Source: Cutaneotrichosporon cavernicola
Taxonomy: Eukaryota; Basidiomycota; Tremellomycetes; Trichosporonales; Trichosporonaceae
Reading direction: 5' to 3'
Length of the DNA: 64,000 nt
NCBI RefSeq assembly: GCF_030864355.1
Contig: NC_083396.1
Location: 186,001-250,000, forward strand
The notes below the pieces were generated by a model. That model ran no database searches and had not been told where the DNA came from. It worked only from the letters and a program-made list of their open reading frames with translations. Made by a program: the position numbers and the translations under genes. This document shows positions 31,058 through 40,536 of this stretch, in pieces. How positions within the stretch are numbered: position 1 is the first letter of the stretch; every line of letters starts with the position of its first letter.

Positions 31058-31978
31058 ACGCCTTGAGTCGCGCATGACAACAACAACAACAACGACAACA
31101 ACAACAACAACAACTCCTCCTCCTCCTCCTTGGTGATGCCTTTTGGCGTCGCCATGCTATCACGAGATACACGCATCGTCTGGCACGTTGTGTGACGGCC
31201 CTCCCTTTGTAACGGTAGAGTCGATTCCCTTCCTCTTTTGTTTCCTACTGGTACACTTTTCTCGTATGCCTTTTCCTCTTTTCCCTCTGGCAGGGGCGGC
31301 GACTCGAACCCTTGATGGGCGGCCGCTTTGTTGCGGCACCTTGATGGGAGCCGCAAGGGGTTTGCGGTCGGGCCAGCCAGTCTGGTCATGTATTTGAGTT
31401 TACGAGCGGGCGAGCAGGACGAGCCGGGGGTGCTTTTACTGAGGGTCAGAGTCAGTTGTGGCATCGGTTTGCTGTGCAAGCACTGCCGTCCAAACACACA
31501 GGTACATTTTCTATCCCGCGCTGAGCGTACGACGCCGTGTGCTGTCATTCCGTCCCTTGAGGCCGTCGCGGGAAAGCGTCAGGCACCTGCAAAACCCTCA
31601 ACCCCGACGCGTACTTGTGTGGTTGACCCTTGGCGGCCCTGTGTCTCCGCCAAGGTGTTTGACTGCCGCGCCGCAGTAAACATGAACATGGAGGACCGAG
31701 GCACACCTCACAGATGGCTGTACCTTGCGACGGGACTGACAACAACGGTTGGCTGACAGAGACTGGACACGGTTGGCTGGCAGAGACTGGACAACGGTTG
31801 GCTGGCAGAGGCCGTGACTCGACATGACACCATGACCGTGGCTCGACATGACAACATGAACATGACTCGCATGGCAACATGAACATGACTCGACATGACA
31901 ACATAAGCATGACTTGTGGCCATGTTGCCATGTGTGCCTGCTCATCACCACCCGTGGCGCGACTCATCACGTAGCATC
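31058..31978. other. Intergenic region between convergent genes with degenerate repeats
   Basis: About 920 bp. Besides the microsatellite there are three GGTTGGCTGRCAGAG copies (about 31748-31812) and repeated ATGACAACATGAAC-like units (about 31820-31915). No gene was recognised. Confidence 0.5.
31076..31132. repeat. (ACA)n followed by (TCC)n microsatellite
   Basis: An almost perfect CAA/ACA triplet run joins directly to a TCC triplet run in the 3' UTR of the secreted-protein gene. Confidence 0.95.
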
Positions 31979-33211
31979 TCAGAGATCATAATGCGGAAAC
32001 TGCGTATACGTCTCCCACTCTCCTTCCCCCAGCGTCTCCCGAAACTCATCCACACTCATAGCCTTGACGCCTTCCCACCCCATCCCTTCCCTTATCGACC
32101 CCATCCCCTCCTTAATTGACCTCGCCAGACGTTCCTGCACACTCCCTTCTCCGTCCAGTGCGCGACCGAACACTCCTGGATCGACGCCCTCCGCACCAAC
32201 CACCACCACCTGCAAATCGGGAAACGCCGCGTTATCCTGCAACAGCTTGTGCAGGACGCCAAGCGGTGGGGCGACGCCGTCCCACTCCACCCTGTGAATG
32301 TCGGAATGGCGGGGATGGAAGAGAAGAACAATCCGTCGTGTCCTCTCATGCGCAATAAACCCCGTTAGAGGCGGCGACGTGAACCGCCATCGAGATATTG
32401 GGATATGTATTACCACCGTGGCAGCAGACACCGGGATGAGCGGACAGGCGAGAGCGTAACTGTGTGTCGAGTGTTTGCCTGGTCGACCAGCGTCGAAATG
32501 GCGTAGATCAAACACGACCAATTGTGGTGATAACGTACGAGTATACCACCACGGGTCGGTTTCTTCTGCAAACCGTAATGTGTGGACCAAATTCGGATCG
32601 AGCGAAGATATCGTTGCGTCGAGTTGCGCCCTCGGCGTGGCGAATTCCCAATCGATATCATTGGGATATACGTCCAACACCCTCACATGTTTCAACAACG
32701 CCCTCTGTCGTTCGGGCGGTCCCAATATCCCACATCCAAAAGCCACCCCGTATCCTAATGCGGGCACGGCATTACCGACATAGAAGTATCCCCAAATTCG
32801 GTCGGCGTCATGCCTCACCACCCGGTCTGGACGCGCCGCAATGAGATGTACGCCCGAGCTGGCCGGAATCGATGGGCGGAGGGAGGGGAGTGGCGAGCGA
32901 CACATTGCCGTTCGGAGCGAGATGTGCGTGCAGTGCACAATGTCGATCCGGTTACGGAAGTAGGCGCAGACTCTGCGGAGCGTCGTTTGCGTCGAGTACG
33001 ATGAGGAGAAGAGGATCACGTCCGCAATGTCGGGATACATTGCCAGTGAGAAGCGTCCTGGCGCGGGAGTCATGGTCTTGTCTCGGTCCCGAGGGGGAAA
33101 CGGGGTGCGCACGCGTGGAGGGGTGGTGCTGTACGGCGTGCCCGGGAGTGTTCCGGGTGTGGAGGTTGGGCCGGGGGCTGGCCGGGCTGGCAGGACTGGC
33201 GCGCTGAGCAT
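31979..33211 (-). CDS. F-box-like protein, lineage-specific family
   Basis: A single frame of 410 residues from ATG 33211 (an in-frame ATG at 33376 would add 55 low-complexity residues). After a Pro/Thr-rich N-terminus, the segment YPDIADVILFSSSYSTQTTLRRVCAYFRNRID has the helical pattern of a degenerate F-box (L-x-x-I...L-R-x-V-C-x-x-F). The rest has LDVY and LRF motifs and alternating beta-type strands such as TVVIHIP and RRIVLLFHP, resembling leucine-rich-repeat-like F-box proteins with no clear LRR. Families like this are expanded in Tremellomycete yeasts; if real it would be an adaptor for SCF ubiquitin ligases. The F-box assignment is inference from pattern only. Confidence 0.6.
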   Translation of the reverse strand: MLSAPVLPARPAPGPTSTPGTLPGTPYSTTPPRVRTPFPPRDRDKTMTPAPGRFSLAMYPDIADVILFSSSYSTQTTLRRVCAYFRNRIDIVHCTHISLRTAMCRSPLPSLRPSIPASSGVHLIAARPDRVVRHDADRIWGYFYVGNAVPALGYGVAFGCGILGPPERQRALLKHVRVLDVYPNDIDWEFATPRAQLDATISSLDPNLVHTLRFAEETDPWWYTRTLSPQLVVFDLRHFDAGRPGKHSTHSYALACPLIPVSAATVVIHIPISRWRFTSPPLTGFIAHERTRRIVLLFHPRHSDIHRVEWDGVAPPLGVLHKLLQDNAAFPDLQVVVVGAEGVDPGVFGRALDGEGSVQERLARSIKEGMGSIREGMGWEGVKAMSVDEFRETLGEGEWETYTQFPHYDL

Positions 33212-33531
33212 TGTGAGTGGTGTGGTGAGTGAGAGCGGCGACGTCTGACGTCTGAAGGTATTTGAGGGGGAGTCATCGTCATGGCCAAGTGGAGGCGGAG
33301 GATCATTGCTCCGGCTCCGGTCAAAGGTGTCAATTAAACGACCCTCACGCACTGGGATGCACATGCATGTGCACATTCACAAAGATCTCGCGGACGCCAG
33401 TACAAGCACGTCGGGTCTGCCGCTGTATAGACGCAGACGCCAGGTCGACGACGACCATGGGAGCCCCGCAGAAATTGTTTTTCTCCCCTCCACTTTCCAT
33501 CCCCTCTCAACATCGCCCACTCCTCCTAGCC
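33212..33531. promoter_or_regulatory. Divergent promoter region, nothing specific seen
   Basis: A 320-bp gap between divergent genes. It contains a GCACATGCATGTGCAC palindrome at about 33358-33373, which could be a regulatory site or chance. Confidence 0.4.
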
Positions 33532-34496
33532 ATGCCCAAAACACCAGCACGCGCTTCTTCTTCTTCTTCTTCTTCTTCCTCCTCCTCCGCCTCGGCCTCG
33601 GCCTCCCCCCCCATCCACACCCGCCTCGGCATCCCGTCCCGCCGCACCCCTCCCCGAACTCGACACATCCCGAGCCTGACCAAACGCGTCATCCTCTACG
33701 ACTGCCAAACCCCCAGCCACGGGGTCCACGTCTATGTCTTCGAGACGCATTTGAACGCCGTACCCATCCCCATCGATCCGGCTGAAGATGCCGGGTTACT
33801 CGCCCGCGTGCGGACCCCCAAATGTCCGTTACCCGCGCGACAAGCCGTCGTGCGCCAAGTCAGCAGGCTGAAAGGTGATCCGGCGTTGTTTGGGGCGCCT
33901 GAAGACGACGAGGAAGATGACGAGGTGAGGCTTTGTGGGATGTGCTAATGCAGATTCACCTCACATCAAAAATACAAGAGGTAGAGACTGTCCTTTGCGC
34001 ATTCCAAAAGCGCCCCATGACCTCTTTTTCCCTCCAATCCGAGGCATTCTGGACCCAACACCGCCTGTCTGCACTGCGTCTCCGTCGAACTGCCCAGCGT
34101 GCCCAGCAATCACCCTTGCTGACCAACCTCCACGAGGCAGATGCTTCACGCGCACTCACGCGCGCTCTTACGGTTCGCGTGTCAAACCATGCCCAACTCA
34201 GAGAGGCAGACTACGTCGCCGTACTCGTCCTCGCACACATCACTGTAATGTCGCTCAACGCCGCGGCGCAGCAGGCCCAAAGTCTAGGTCCCGAAGCTGT
34301 TGCAGAACACGTCGCGCCTCTCGCCCTCCTCCGTCTCAGCATCGCCGCGTTATTGGAAGACGCAGCGTTCTGGGATCCAACCAGAAGAGAAAGCCAGGTC
34401 ACACTCCGTCGATGGCTGGAGCGGTGGGGAGACGAGGCGGGCGCCGAAGAGGGCGTCGAGGTCGGCCCGCTGCTCGATAGTCTTGGTGTCATGTGA
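33532..34496 (+). CDS. Hypothetical protein, unknown
   Basis: Two exons (33532-33924, 33954-34496) separated by a 29-nt intron give 311 residues. A poly-Ser tract near residues 8-20 is encoded by a TTC/TCC triplet run. The first half includes ILYDCQTPSHGVHVYVFETH and an acidic patch (EDDEEDDE) right at the splice join. The second half is mainly helical (RLRRTAQRAQQSPLL, YVAVLVLAHITVMSLNAAAQQ, LRLSIAALLEDAAFW). No domain, TM segment or targeting signal was recognised. Codon use and the clean splice support a real gene. Confidence 0.65.
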
Positions 34497-34532
34497 TGTA
34501 TACTCTGGCTGTACATGTGCATCTATCTAGAT

Positions 34533-35246
34533 CTACTTGCCCTCGGCCTCGAGCTTGGCCGTCATGGCCACACCAGCCCGCACCCCCTCGGTACGCGCGA
34601 CCACATTCGCCTCTGTCGCCTTGATCGCCGCCTCCACAATCCTCTTTGGGGCGGTATCTGGGTCGCCGGAATCGAACGGTGGCGCCGGCGCATACTCGAG
34701 ATACAGCTGTTTCCCCATTGCTGCATCGTCTCCCACGAGTTCTGCCGCGAGGGCGAGAGCGAAGTCGATGCCGGCCGTAACACCGCCTCCACTCATCACG
34801 ACATATTTCCCCTCGCGATCCGTCACGATCCTCTCTTTAACCGGCACAGCCCCGCCCTCAACCAAGATATCCCGGAACCGCCAATGGGACGTTGCGCGGC
34901 GACCCCTCAGCAGCCCCGCCGACGCCAGCAGGAGCGACCCCGTACACACCGACGTCACATACTTGATACCTGAATTTGCCGTCTTGCGAAGCCACACGAC
35001 GACATCGGGGTCGGTGAGGAGGGGGTTGATTCCGATTCCGCCAGGGACAACGAGTACGTCGAGAGGAGGACACGAGTCAAACGACGTGTCGGGCAGCATG
35101 GCCAGTCCAGTCGATGCGCGGACGGGCGAGAGATCCTTCCATACCATGTGTGTTTGTACGCCAGGTAAGCCGGTGAGCATCTCGTGAGGCCCGATGATGT
35201 CGAGCTGCTGCACGTCGGGAAAGAGGAGGAGGCCGATGTGGATCAT
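34533..35246 (-). CDS. DJ-1/PfpI superfamily protein, isonitrile hydratase-like
   Basis: An intronless frame of 237 residues from ATG 35246. The N-terminus IHIGLLLFPDVQQLDIIGPHEML contains the conserved Glu of the family, and the nucleophile elbow reads TSVCTGSLLLASAGLL with the reactive Cys. A RATSHWRF motif follows, as in the InhA-type subgroup. Members are glutamine-amidotransferase-like hydrolases; the closest experimentally known activity is isonitrile hydratase in Pseudomonas, but many fungal copies are of unknown substrate. In-frame sequence upstream of 35246 (to 35381) is open but lacks the family start. No targeting signal is apparent; probably cytosolic. Confidence 0.88.
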   Translation of the reverse strand: MIHIGLLLFPDVQQLDIIGPHEMLTGLPGVQTHMVWKDLSPVRASTGLAMLPDTSFDSCPPLDVLVVPGGIGINPLLTDPDVVVWLRKTANSGIKYVTSVCTGSLLLASAGLLRGRRATSHWRFRDILVEGGAVPVKERIVTDREGKYVVMSGGGVTAGIDFALALAAELVGDDAAMGKQLYLEYAPAPPFDSGDPDTAPKRIVEAAIKATEANVVARTEGVRAGVAMTAKLEAEGK

Positions 35247-35495
35247 TGCGGGGGCTGGGTTAGCGGGGGAAACTGATGTACGAACAGAATAGTCTGTGCA
35301 AGAAGAGTCGAGTGGTGAAATGTCAGAGTGGGCACTGACGTCTGGACGAGTCGATCGGCGGAATGCCTCGGCCATCGGCAATCACCGCTACCGGACACCC
35401 ATGCTAGAATCTGGGCAACATGTCCAAATCAGAGCAAGCAACAACCACAGCAGCACTGCACAGATGCACAGCAGCACAGATGCATATACTAGTAA

Positions 35496-36705
35496 CTAGT
35501 AACCCATCTTGGCGCGCTTGGCCTTTGGTTCCGCCGGCCCGCCAACTCGCGCCTTGTCAGCAAGTTGACGCGCAACCTCCACGAACGTGTCCACAGCCTC
35601 CGCGCTCGTCTGGTGGTGGACCACGCATCGGTTACCCATGATCGTAATCGGATCGGGAAGGGCCGCGAGCGCCGTCACCAAATCGTCAACCGTAACCCCA
35701 TTCGGAGGGTCGAAGAAGACCATGTTCGTGTGTGCCGGCGCAACAAGGCCATACCCCGCGGCCTCGAGGCCGTCCGCGAGCTTGCGGGCCAGGGCATGCG
35801 TCCCCGCCAGCCGGGGGAAGTGGTGGGTAACAGCGTGGTCGGCCATAGCGGCCAATCCGCCAGCCTGGCGCCACCCCCCGCCAAACGCTTTGCGGAACCA
35901 GCGTGCACGGTCGATCAACGTTTTCGGGCCGACGAGGACACTGCCCACTGGCGCACCGAGACCTTTTGAGAGACAGAGGGATGCGCTGTCGAATGGCGCC
36001 AAGAGCTCAGTCAGGACCGAACGCAGGTCCTCGTCTCCCGATCCGAGACCGCGTTTCTCAACCTCGAGCGAAGCGACATTCCACAGCCGCGCCCCGTCCA
36101 AATGTAAGGGAATACCGTGCGATTTTACCAGGGTGGAAATCTTGATAATCTCAGATTGCGGGAACACGACTCCGCCAAGAGTGTTTTCGAGACATACGAG
36201 GCGGGTTGGCGCCCGGTGGATATCGGTCCCTAATTGAAGCGCCCCCTCGACCTCTTCTAGCGTGAGGTGGTCGCCCTGTGGCACGACAGTGTGTGACGTC
36301 GCCTGAGAGAAGAGCGCCATTCCTCCCGCCTCGTACTGGTGTACGTGGGCGCGCTGGTCCAACAACACTGCATGGGGAGGTTGCACGAGATGCGACCGGA
36401 TAGCGAGCTGGTTTGTCATTGTCCCACTTGGTGCGAAGAGACACGCCTCCATCCCCGAAAGCGAAGCCAGGCGGGCCTCGAGGGCGGCTACATCCCCATC
36501 TTCACGATACACGTCGTCTCCCCTCGTCGCCGTCTGCGCCGCGCGTAACTGCGCGTCTGTCGGCATCGTAAGCGTGTCGCCTGTCATTAGATTGATTAAA
36601 AAGGGGGGTTTTACTTCGGAAGTCGCGGCTCGTTTTGTGCAGCTGGGCGACATTTGCTGCGCCGCCAAAGGCAGCAGTTACGTCTGGTTCGCGAGCAGTT
36701 GTCAT
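35496..36705 (-). CDS. GLY1: L-threonine (low-specificity) aldolase
   Basis: Two exons (36705-36615, 36580-35496) give 391 residues from ATG 36705. The intron falls in the conserved TSRDFRSDTLTMPT start block (FRSDT). The PLP-binding Lys is in CLSKGLGAPVGS, and HLDGARLWN is the PLP aspartate motif. The enzyme splits L-threonine and L-allo-threonine to glycine and acetaldehyde, and is homotetrameric and normally cytosolic in yeast. In-frame Met codons upstream (36798, 36825) would add an Arg-rich, acid-free leader (PRLLAQTPFHHISPRSFYLL) resembling a mitochondrial presequence, so a second, mitochondrial start is possible. The C-terminus is Lys-rich (PKAKRAKMGY). Confidence 0.93.
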
Positions 36706-37148
36706 GGTCCGTCGATGATAGCGGAGGAGATAGAAGGAGCGCGGGGATATGTGGTGGAAAGGTGTTTGCGCAAGGAGGCGAGGGGAGGTTGCTCGCATGA
36801 TGTGTTGGGAGAACGAGGTGGGCAAACGTGGAACGAAATGGCCGACCGCCGAGATCCGAGATTACCAAGCCGATGTTAATACATTGGGAGTGATTAGCTT
36901 TTCTAATGCCTTTGGCCAGAGTAAGACACCACCCCGCATCGGGCCATCGGGGCTGAGGACTGGCGCCGAGAAACACGCGGGTGAATCTACATCTGCGTCG
37001 CGGGGTGCCAGCTTTCTCATCCCAATAGAGTTCAAGCATCGCCACTGTAGAAGGAGTGGCAAACGGACACGTCTTCAATCTCCGCCCAACCCCCCCCTCC
37101 CCAATCAATCACCAATCGTTCCACTCTCTCGACTCCACTCCATCCACC
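36706..37148. promoter_or_regulatory. Divergent promoter region of threonine aldolase and SDHAF2 genes
   Basis: 440 bp. Part of the left end may be coding if the longer threonine aldolase start is used. C/T-rich leader sequence precedes 37149. No specific site was identified. Confidence 0.45.
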
Positions 37149-37681
37149 ATGTCCCTCCGTCCCACCCTCTCTCTCATCTTGACGCCCGCCCGTCGCATCG
37201 CCACGAGTTGTGCCTCCCGTCACATCACCACGAGCTGTGTCGCGGCCGCCCGTCTCTCCAACAACCCTTTTGACCCGTTCCCGCGCCCGTTCGACCCGCC
37301 ACCCGTCCCGCGCGGGCCCGAGCTTACCCACTCGCGCGGTGGCGAGTCGAGCGCAAAGCTCCGCGCCCGCCTCACCTACCAGTCCAGGAAGCGCTCTTCT
37401 CTCGAGAGTGGTCTTCTTCTGTCTACATTTGCCCGCGACTTTCTTCCTGGTATGACTACGCCTGAACTGCGCGAGTTTGACCGTCTCCTCGCGGAACCCG
37501 ATGCCGATATTTACTCGTGGGCGGTCGGGAAGCGCGACGCGCCTTCGCGCTGGAACGACAGCGCCGTGTTGGATAAGTGAGTGCAGGAATAATGGGGCCT
37601 GACGAAAGGTTACGCAAGCACGCGCGGAACGAGAATAAGGTCGTGCGCCGCACACCCGACCTCGAAGACATTGAGCGATAG
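37149..37681 (+). CDS. SDH5: Succinate dehydrogenase assembly factor 2, mitochondrial (SDH5)
   Basis: Two exons (37149-37576, 37609-37681) give 166 residues. The first ~55 residues are an Arg/Ser/Thr-rich presequence (LILTPARRIATSCASRH). The core RARLTYQSRKRSSLESGLLLSTFARDFLP, then LREFDRLLAEPDADIYSWA and the C-terminal LRKHA match the SdhE/SDHAF2 family closely (RGxxE-like position, here KRSSLESG). The protein promotes covalent FAD attachment to the SDH1 flavoprotein in the mitochondrial matrix. Note that the usual RG[ML]xE motif is changed to RSSLE, worth confirming. An upstream in-frame Met at 37056 is in the leader and is not favoured. Confidence 0.93.
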
Positions 37682-37740
37682 ATTCATACTATCAGTTGTT
37701 AGATTGCATAACTAAAGCATGAATGTTGTATGTTGGCTGC

Positions 37741-37768
37741 GGCGGTGGCGGCGGTGGCGGCGGTGGCG
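37741..37768. repeat. 9-bp GGCGGTGGC repeat, three copies
   Basis: A short perfect array in the 3' flank of the SDHAF2 gene. Confidence 0.9.
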
Positions 37769-37953
37769 ATGCGTGGGGTGGGATGGTGGGGTGATGCGGG
37801 ATGGAGGCCCCACGGCCCGTCAAAAGGCATGTTTCGGCTCTGTTCGGAGTCCTGCCCGTGACGCGTCTAACATGTGATCAAGTCAACATCCCAATGTGAG
37901 CGTTCCTGTTCAACTGGTCAACACTCGATCACACCCACCCCACAACAAACACA

Positions 37954-38668
37954 ATGCTCGCGCTCCTCTCCCTCGCCCAGGCCCAGCCATCAACATCACG
38001 AACCGGCGCCCTCCTTGCGCGGGGTGAGCGAATGCGTGACAGCGCTAACGTCCAGCCCTCAACCAACGCAGGCTCCACGCCTCCCCCCTCCCCCTCGCCG
38101 CACACTTTGACACGCAGCTCCTCGTCGAGCGTCTCCAACAACATGGCCTGACTCCCGAACAAGCCCAAGGTCTTTCCTCTGTCCTTGCCGAGGCGATTGA
38201 CGAGACTGTGCGTACCACCGAAACGGGCCTCGTCTCCAAGAGCGCCCAGGAGAAACAGCGATACACCCAAAACGTCGACTTTGCACAACTGAAAAGCGAG
38301 CTGGCCCTGCACGAGAAGACAGACTTGACCCTCATGAAGGCCGAAAATGAGAGATTGCAGGCAGATGTGGAGAGGTTGAAGCAAAGGCTGAGAGAGGAGA
38401 TTACGCGGACACAGGCCGGAGTACGGCTCGATCTTAATGTGGATAAGGGAAGACTTAAAGATGATGCGGCACAGCAGGAACTCAAGATCAAGGAGGTGGA
38501 TACGCGGATCGAGAGCGAGATTGCTGGGTTGCGCACACAGATTGAACAGGCCAAGTTTTCCATCTTGCAGTATCTCGTTGGTGTGGCGACGGGTTCTGGC
38601 GCGCTGCTCATGGCTTACATGCGCATGATGGTGAGTGGTTCGCCGAGTGAGGCTGATGGCAGATGTGA
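37954..38668 (+). CDS. DUF1640/MCUR1-CCDC90-like mitochondrial protein (FMP32 type)
   Basis: Exons 37954-38023, 38056-38630 and a proposed 6-nt terminal exon (38663-38668, Met-stop) give 216 residues. An N-terminal leader without acidic residues is followed by FDTQLLVERLQQHGLTPEQAQGLSSVLAEAI, the family's conserved 'T-x-x-L-x-x-x-G-x-[ST]-x-x-Q-A' block. A long coiled coil (DLTLMKAENERLQADVERLKQ onwards) and a C-terminal TM helix (YLVGVATGSGALLMAYMRMM) complete the usual architecture. Family members sit in the inner mitochondrial membrane and influence MCU, cytochrome oxidase assembly or proline metabolism. If the last donor at 38631 is not used, the frame continues to 38696 with VSGSPSEADG, so two C-termini are possible. 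Confidence 0.88.
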
Positions 38669-38783
38669 TGTGATGTGCATGGTGTACAACATGTGACTGT
38701 GAAGCGACAAGCGACAAGCGACGTTAACTATAGAACCGCTGGCCTTGCGTTCCGCGTGACTCTAACCAGATGCACTTCTGTCA

Positions 38784-39124
38784 TCAGCCCTTGTTCCCCT
38801 GTGCCTCCTCACATGACTTTGTCGCGAGGCGCGCCTTGATCTCTGCAATCTTCTTATCCAAGTCCCGGCCCTCGCCCATGAGCTCCTTGCGCTCCTGCTC
38901 CAATCTGGCGTCAGCCTCACTCTTTTGCTGACGCGACGCGGCGCGACGCACTGCACGATGCGGGCCTTGACCGCGCGCTCCGAGACCAGATCCTTGCTTT
39001 CGGGGACCTTGTCGAGCTCGCCTGCGAGGTAATGTTCCTTGATGGCCAGGCCGCCGTAGAAGCTCAGTGGCACGACGACGACACACGAGCCGAGGAGGAT
39101 CTTGTTTGCGTGGCTGAGGCGCAT
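38784..39124 (-). CDS. Small single-pass coiled-coil protein, probably mitochondrial, unknown
   Basis: Two exons (39124-38957, 38927-38784) give 103 residues. A TM helix near the N-terminus (ILLGSCVVVVPLSFYGGLAI) is followed by a charged coiled coil (SEADARLEQERKELMGEGRDLDKKIAEIKARL). The intron is only 29 nt and uses a GTGCAG donor; without removing it the coiled-coil frame is lost. The layout (short N-terminal tail, one TM, helical domain) suits small mitochondrial inner-membrane assembly factors such as the PET117 type, but the sequence was not recognised. Confidence 0.68.
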
Positions 39125-39565
39125 GGTCTGGTGCTGGGTGCTGGGCAACAAAGTCTAGTGGCAAATCAACATTCGAGTGTAAAGGGGTGGTCGAATAAGG
39201 GGAGAAACGGACCAACGTCCAAGTGGGTTGTGGTTGTTGTCGACAACGGTATCTCCATGGATAGTCGACGTACGCTGCGGAACGTCCGAGTTGTTGTGTT
39301 GGCGAGTTAAGCCATGGGCGAATGGTAGTCCCGACCAGGTCGCGTTAGCAATGGGCGAATGGTAGTCCGGACAAGGTAACGCGCTTATGGTTGGTTATGC
39401 CAGTGACGTACGTCATGAGAACATCAAGTCACTAACATCATCTGATCACAACAACTCCCCGACACGGACGGCTGCTCCATCTGCCGACACCCGAACAATG
39501 ACCATGACACCTCCTTAAGGCGGCATCCATACCCATCTTCTACTCATCACCCATCCACCTCTACC
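39125..39565. promoter_or_regulatory. Divergent intergenic region
   Basis: 440 bp between divergent genes. It has a duplicated CAATGGGCGAATGGTAGTCC motif (about 39310-39370). No gene was seen. Confidence 0.4.
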
Positions 39566-40252
39566 ATGCACCTCGACAAGCAGATCCAGCAGGCTCTCCA
39601 GCGCATCGCCGGCCTCATCAAGACCGGGTCGAGGCCGTACCTCGTCGCGGACCACCTCGCGCTCTCTCGTATGGGCCCCCTCAGTGTCCAGGTCCTCAAG
39701 GACAACAACGTCACCTACGTCGACAACCCTGCCACCCACTGGGTTCTTGACAGTTTCGTCCAGCGTGCCCAGAACGAGGGCTGGGAGCCCGAACGCGCAA
39801 AGCACGCCACATCCGTCATGAACGAGCTGCTCCAACTCAACCAGGGCGTCAATGAAAACCTCACCAAAACCCAAGCCGCCATCGGCGAGCGAATTGAACA
39901 GGTACTGTTTTCCAACTTGTAATATAACTGACAAAAGCGCAAGGCAACGGGAGAGGATCCGGCGGCTGCAGAGTGGGTCGAAAAGTTCCGCACCGCCTGG
40001 TCAAAGCGCCAACCCATGACCATCTCCGGAGACCTCGACTTTGATGGATACCCCGACTCGCCAGCGTCGCCGTCCCCACAGCGATACTTGAACTCTTTCC
40101 TTTCGCTTATTGACGCTCTGCCGAACGACGCCGAGATTGTGCTCCTCAGTGGATCGTCGGCTATCATCTCCAATGTCGTCAAGTTTGAGGAGGAACAGGG
40201 ACACATCCACACCGTCGTCGTTGACGAGAAGGAGGTCTCGAGCAGTGCGTAG
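39566..40252 (+). CDS. Hypothetical protein, unknown
   Basis: Two exons (39566-39901, 39938-40252) give 216 residues. It is largely helical at the N-terminus (LDKQIQQALQRIAGLIKTG, then ATSVMNELLQLNQGVNENLTKTQ) and more mixed after the splice (DAEIVLLSGSSAIISNVVKFEEEQG). The stretch VTYVDNPATHWVLDSF is hydrophobic but not a TM segment. No signal, no TM and no recognised domain. Clean 36-nt intron, CTGAC branch point and codon bias support it as a real, well-expressed gene. Confidence 0.7.
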
Positions 40253-40536
40253 TTGATCGATTGAGCGGCCGGCCGTCACTTCGGAAAGACAGGATATCAG
40301 ACATAACAATGCATCAGGTCCCGAATGACTGCTGGAGCACTGACTTGGTGTTGGTTCATCCACTTACAGTCAGGCAGTGGAGCATTATTGTCGCGGCATA
40401 TGGAAACTAACAGGACCAACGCGAGGCGCCACTCTGACTCCAACTCCAACTCGGAGCAAACACAGAGTGATCCTGTTCATAACCTGCATAACCTGCATAA
40501 TCCCACATAACGCCCCGAAATACAACCGTTCAACCA

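Noticed and set aside
31296..31325. A TTCGAGT on the minus strand that resembles a tRNA T loop
   Set aside because: The flanking bases do not pair into a 5-bp stem and no acceptor, D or anticodon arm could be found nearby.
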